Assembly: GCA_900771995.1 (NCBI GenBank)
Contig: CAAGQC010000067.1
Span: 1-15,412, forward strand
DNA: 15,412 nt
Origin: Lachnospiraceae bacterium
GTDB lineage: Bacteria; Bacillota; Clostridia; Lachnospirales; Lachnospiraceae
Reading direction: 5' to 3'
Under the pieces are notes generated by a model, which was given only the letters and a program-made list of their open reading frames with translations, had not been told where the DNA came from and did no database searches. Below are positions 13,858 through 15,412 of the stretch, piece by piece (within the stretch, counting starts at the first letter, position 1; every line of letters starts with the position of its first letter). Made by a program: the position numbers and the translations under genes.

Positions 13858-15270
13858 ATGAAAGCATTTATGGACAAGGACTTTCTGTTAGAGACCGAGA
13901 CAGCCAAGAAGCTGTTCCACGACTACGCAGAAAAAACACCGATTCTGGATTACCATTGCCATATCAATCCCAAGGAGATCGCTGAAGACCGTCAGTTCGA
14001 CAACATCACCCAGGTATGGCTGGGCGGCGACCACTACAAGTGGCGTTTCATGCGTTCCTGCGGTGTAGATGAGAAGTACATCACCGGTGACGCTTCCGAT
14101 TACGAGAAGTTCTGCAAATGGGCTGAGTGCCTGGGCAAGGCCATCGGCAACCCTCTGTTCCACTGGAGCCATCTGGAGCTGCAGAGATACTTCGGTTACA
14201 ATGGCGTTCTGAACAAGAACACCGCTGACGAAGTATGGAATCTGTGCAATGAGAAGCTGCATCAGCCTTCCATGAGCGTTCGTAACCTGATCAAGCAGAG
14301 CAACGTTACCCTGATCTGCACCACCGATGATCCTATCGATTCTCTGGAGTGGCACAAGAAGCTGGCTGCGGATGACAGCTTTGATGTAAAGGTTCTGCCC
14401 GCATGGAGACCTGACAAGGCCATGAACATCGAGAAGCCCGATTATCTGGATTATCTGGAGAAGCTGGCTGCTGCAGCAGGCATGACCGAGATCAACTCCT
14501 TCTCAGCACTGAAGGAAGCTCTGAAGAACCGTATGGCTTTCTTCGCATCCATGGGTTGTAACGTATCCGACCACGCTCTGGAGTATGTAATGTACTATCC
14601 CGCTTCCGACGATGAGCTGGAAGAGATCTTCTTAAAGAGACTGAACAAGATGGTTCTGACCAAGGAAGAGGAACTGAAGTTCAAGACCGCTTTCATGCTG
14701 TTCGTAGGCAAGGAGTATCACAAGCTTGACTGGGCTATGCAGCTACACTATGGCTGTAAGCGTGACAACAATACTCTGATGTTCGAGAAGCTGGGTCCCG
14801 ATACCGGTTACGACTGCATCAACAACTACGCTCCTTCCGCACAGATGGCTGACTTCCTGAACGCTCTGATCGTAACCGATGAGCTGCCCAGAACTGTCAT
14901 CTACAGTCTGAACCCCAACGACAATCAGGCTATCGGTACCATCCTCGGATGTTTCCAGGATTCCACCGCTGTTGCCAAGATCCAGCAGGGTAGCGCATGG
15001 TGGTTCAACGATCACAAGACCGGCATGCAGGATCAGATGATCTCTCTGGCTAACCTGGGTAACCTGTCCGGATTTGTAGGAATGCTGACCGACTCCAGAA
15101 GCTTCCTGTCCTACACCAGACATGAGTACTTCCGTCGTATCCTGTGCAACCTGATCGGTAACTGGGTAGAGAGCGGCGAGTTCCCTGCAGATTACGATAC
15201 TCTGTCCGAGATCGTAACCGACATCTCCTACAACAACGCCAAGAGATACTTCAAGTTCCCTCTGGCATAA
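13858..15270 (+). CDS. uxaC: Glucuronate/galacturonate isomerase (uronate isomerase)
   Basis: UxaC interconverts D-galacturonate and D-tagaturonate (and D-glucuronate and D-fructuronate), the first step of hexuronate catabolism. At 470 residues it has the same length as the E. coli enzyme. It belongs to the amidohydrolase superfamily; the first metal motif is H33-C-H35 in DYHCHINPKE (31-40). Other family stretches are WLGGDHYKWR (54-63), CTTDDPIDSLEWH (154-166) and WWFNDHKTGMQDQM near the C-terminus. GGAGG lies 9 nt before the ATG. The 128-bp gap from the regulator has a weak terminator, isolated -10-like boxes (TATATT 13790, TATAGT 13802) without a good -35, and no copy of the ATGTAA dyad. 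Transcription may be partly readthrough from the regulator. Codons look strongly biased (CTG, AAG, GAG, ACC), as in uxaA and uxaB, suggesting high expression. Confidence 0.97.
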   Translation: MKAFMDKDFLLETETAKKLFHDYAEKTPILDYHCHINPKEIAEDRQFDNITQVWLGGDHYKWRFMRSCGVDEKYITGDASDYEKFCKWAECLGKAIGNPLFHWSHLELQRYFGYNGVLNKNTADEVWNLCNEKLHQPSMSVRNLIKQSNVTLICTTDDPIDSLEWHKKLAADDSFDVKVLPAWRPDKAMNIEKPDYLDYLEKLAAAAGMTEINSFSALKEALKNRMAFFASMGCNVSDHALEYVMYYPASDDELEEIFLKRLNKMVLTKEEELKFKTAFMLFVGKEYHKLDWAMQLHYGCKRDNNTLMFEKLGPDTGYDCINNYAPSAQMADFLNALIVTDELPRTVIYSLNPNDNQAIGTILGCFQDSTAVAKIQQGSAWWFNDHKTGMQDQMISLANLGNLSGFVGMLTDSRSFLSYTRHEYFRRILCNLIGNWVESGEFPADYDTLSEIVTDISYNNAKRYFKFPLA

Positions 15271-15297
15271 GAAAATTATAAGAATAGTGCAGATCCA

Positions 15298-15329
15298 AAA
15301 CCCCCGGCCTGTTATTGGGCCGGGGGTTT
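15298..15329 (+). terminator. Strong intrinsic terminator after uxaC
   Basis: CCCCCGGCC (15301-15309), an 8-nt loop and GGCCGGGGG (15318-15326) form a perfect 9-bp GC stem. AAA and TTT on the flanks extend it to 12 bp. The symmetrical A and T flanks would allow it to work in both directions. It begins 28 bp after the uxaC stop. Confidence 0.93.
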
Positions 15330-15412
15330 ATATTGGCAAACCGGACGAACTCCCGGAGCGGCAGAAGGCCCTCAGGCAGATATCGGTCTCCGAGTGTGAA
15401 TTTTCTAAAGCA
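15330..15412. other. Unassigned right-end tail
   Basis: These 83 bases after the terminator are open in more than one frame on both strands. One minus-strand frame ends in TAA at 15328-15330, directly at the terminator. It could be the 3' end of a convergent gene, but too little is present to call it. Confidence 0.3.

Noticed and set aside
15330..15412. Partial gene at the right edge
   Set aside because: More than one frame is open over 83 bases and no protein family is recognisable.
1..15412. CRISPR arrays, tRNA/rRNA genes, insertion sequences, prophage or toxin-antitoxin genes
   Set aside because: None was seen: there are no regularly spaced long repeats, no tRNA-like cloverleaf, no transposase or integrase, and no small gene pair of that type.

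Overview
The window looks like chromosomal DNA from a low-to-mid GC Gram-positive anaerobe, most likely a Lachnospiraceae-type clostridium. This is an inference. It rests on the strong GGAGG-type ribosome binding sites, the clostridial style of the ECF sigma/anti-sigma pair, the Firmicutes form of TcdA, and sugar-acid genes run by a LacI-type regulator. No rRNA, tRNA, CRISPR array, insertion sequence or phage gene is visible.

Layout. From about 12.3 kb down to the left end every gene is on the minus strand. Read in transcription order they are uxaB (tagaturonate reductase), uxaA (altronate dehydratase), a hairpin terminator, a 159-residue unrecognised protein, a cytoplasmic GH28 polygalacturonase-type hydrolase, a sugar-phosphate isomerase/epimerase-like TIM barrel, tcdA (tRNA modification), a methyl-accepting chemotaxis protein, a terminator, an ECF sigma factor, its presumed anti-sigma factor, a MATE exporter, and sfsA. 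On the plus strand, diverging from uxaB, are a LacI-family regulator and uxaC (uronate isomerase), which ends in a strong terminator.

How the genes fit together. The right half is a galacturonate (pectin) catabolic locus. GH28 would release galacturonate from imported oligogalacturonides. UxaC converts D-galacturonate to D-tagaturonate, UxaB reduces this to D-altronate, and UxaA dehydrates altronate to 2-keto-3-deoxygluconate (KDG). KDG kinase and aldolase are not in the window. The 414-bp gap between uxaB and the LacI gene is unusually readable. It holds one good sigma-A promoter for each direction. Next to each transcription start lies a copy of the 16-bp dyad ATGTAAsTAsTTWCAT. The regulator's leader then carries three more TTACATA elements spaced 10-12 bp apart. 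The uxaB leader of about 160 nt is rich in hairpins.

The left half contains housekeeping genes (tcdA, sfsA), one chemoreceptor, and a compact sigma / anti-sigma / MATE operon. The anti-sigma protein has a canonical N-terminus and one membrane segment, but its outer part is a repetitive, Ala- and Glu-rich tail. The best candidates for something undescribed are that sensor-sigma-exporter cassette, the 159-residue protein inside the pectin operon, and the phased operator array.
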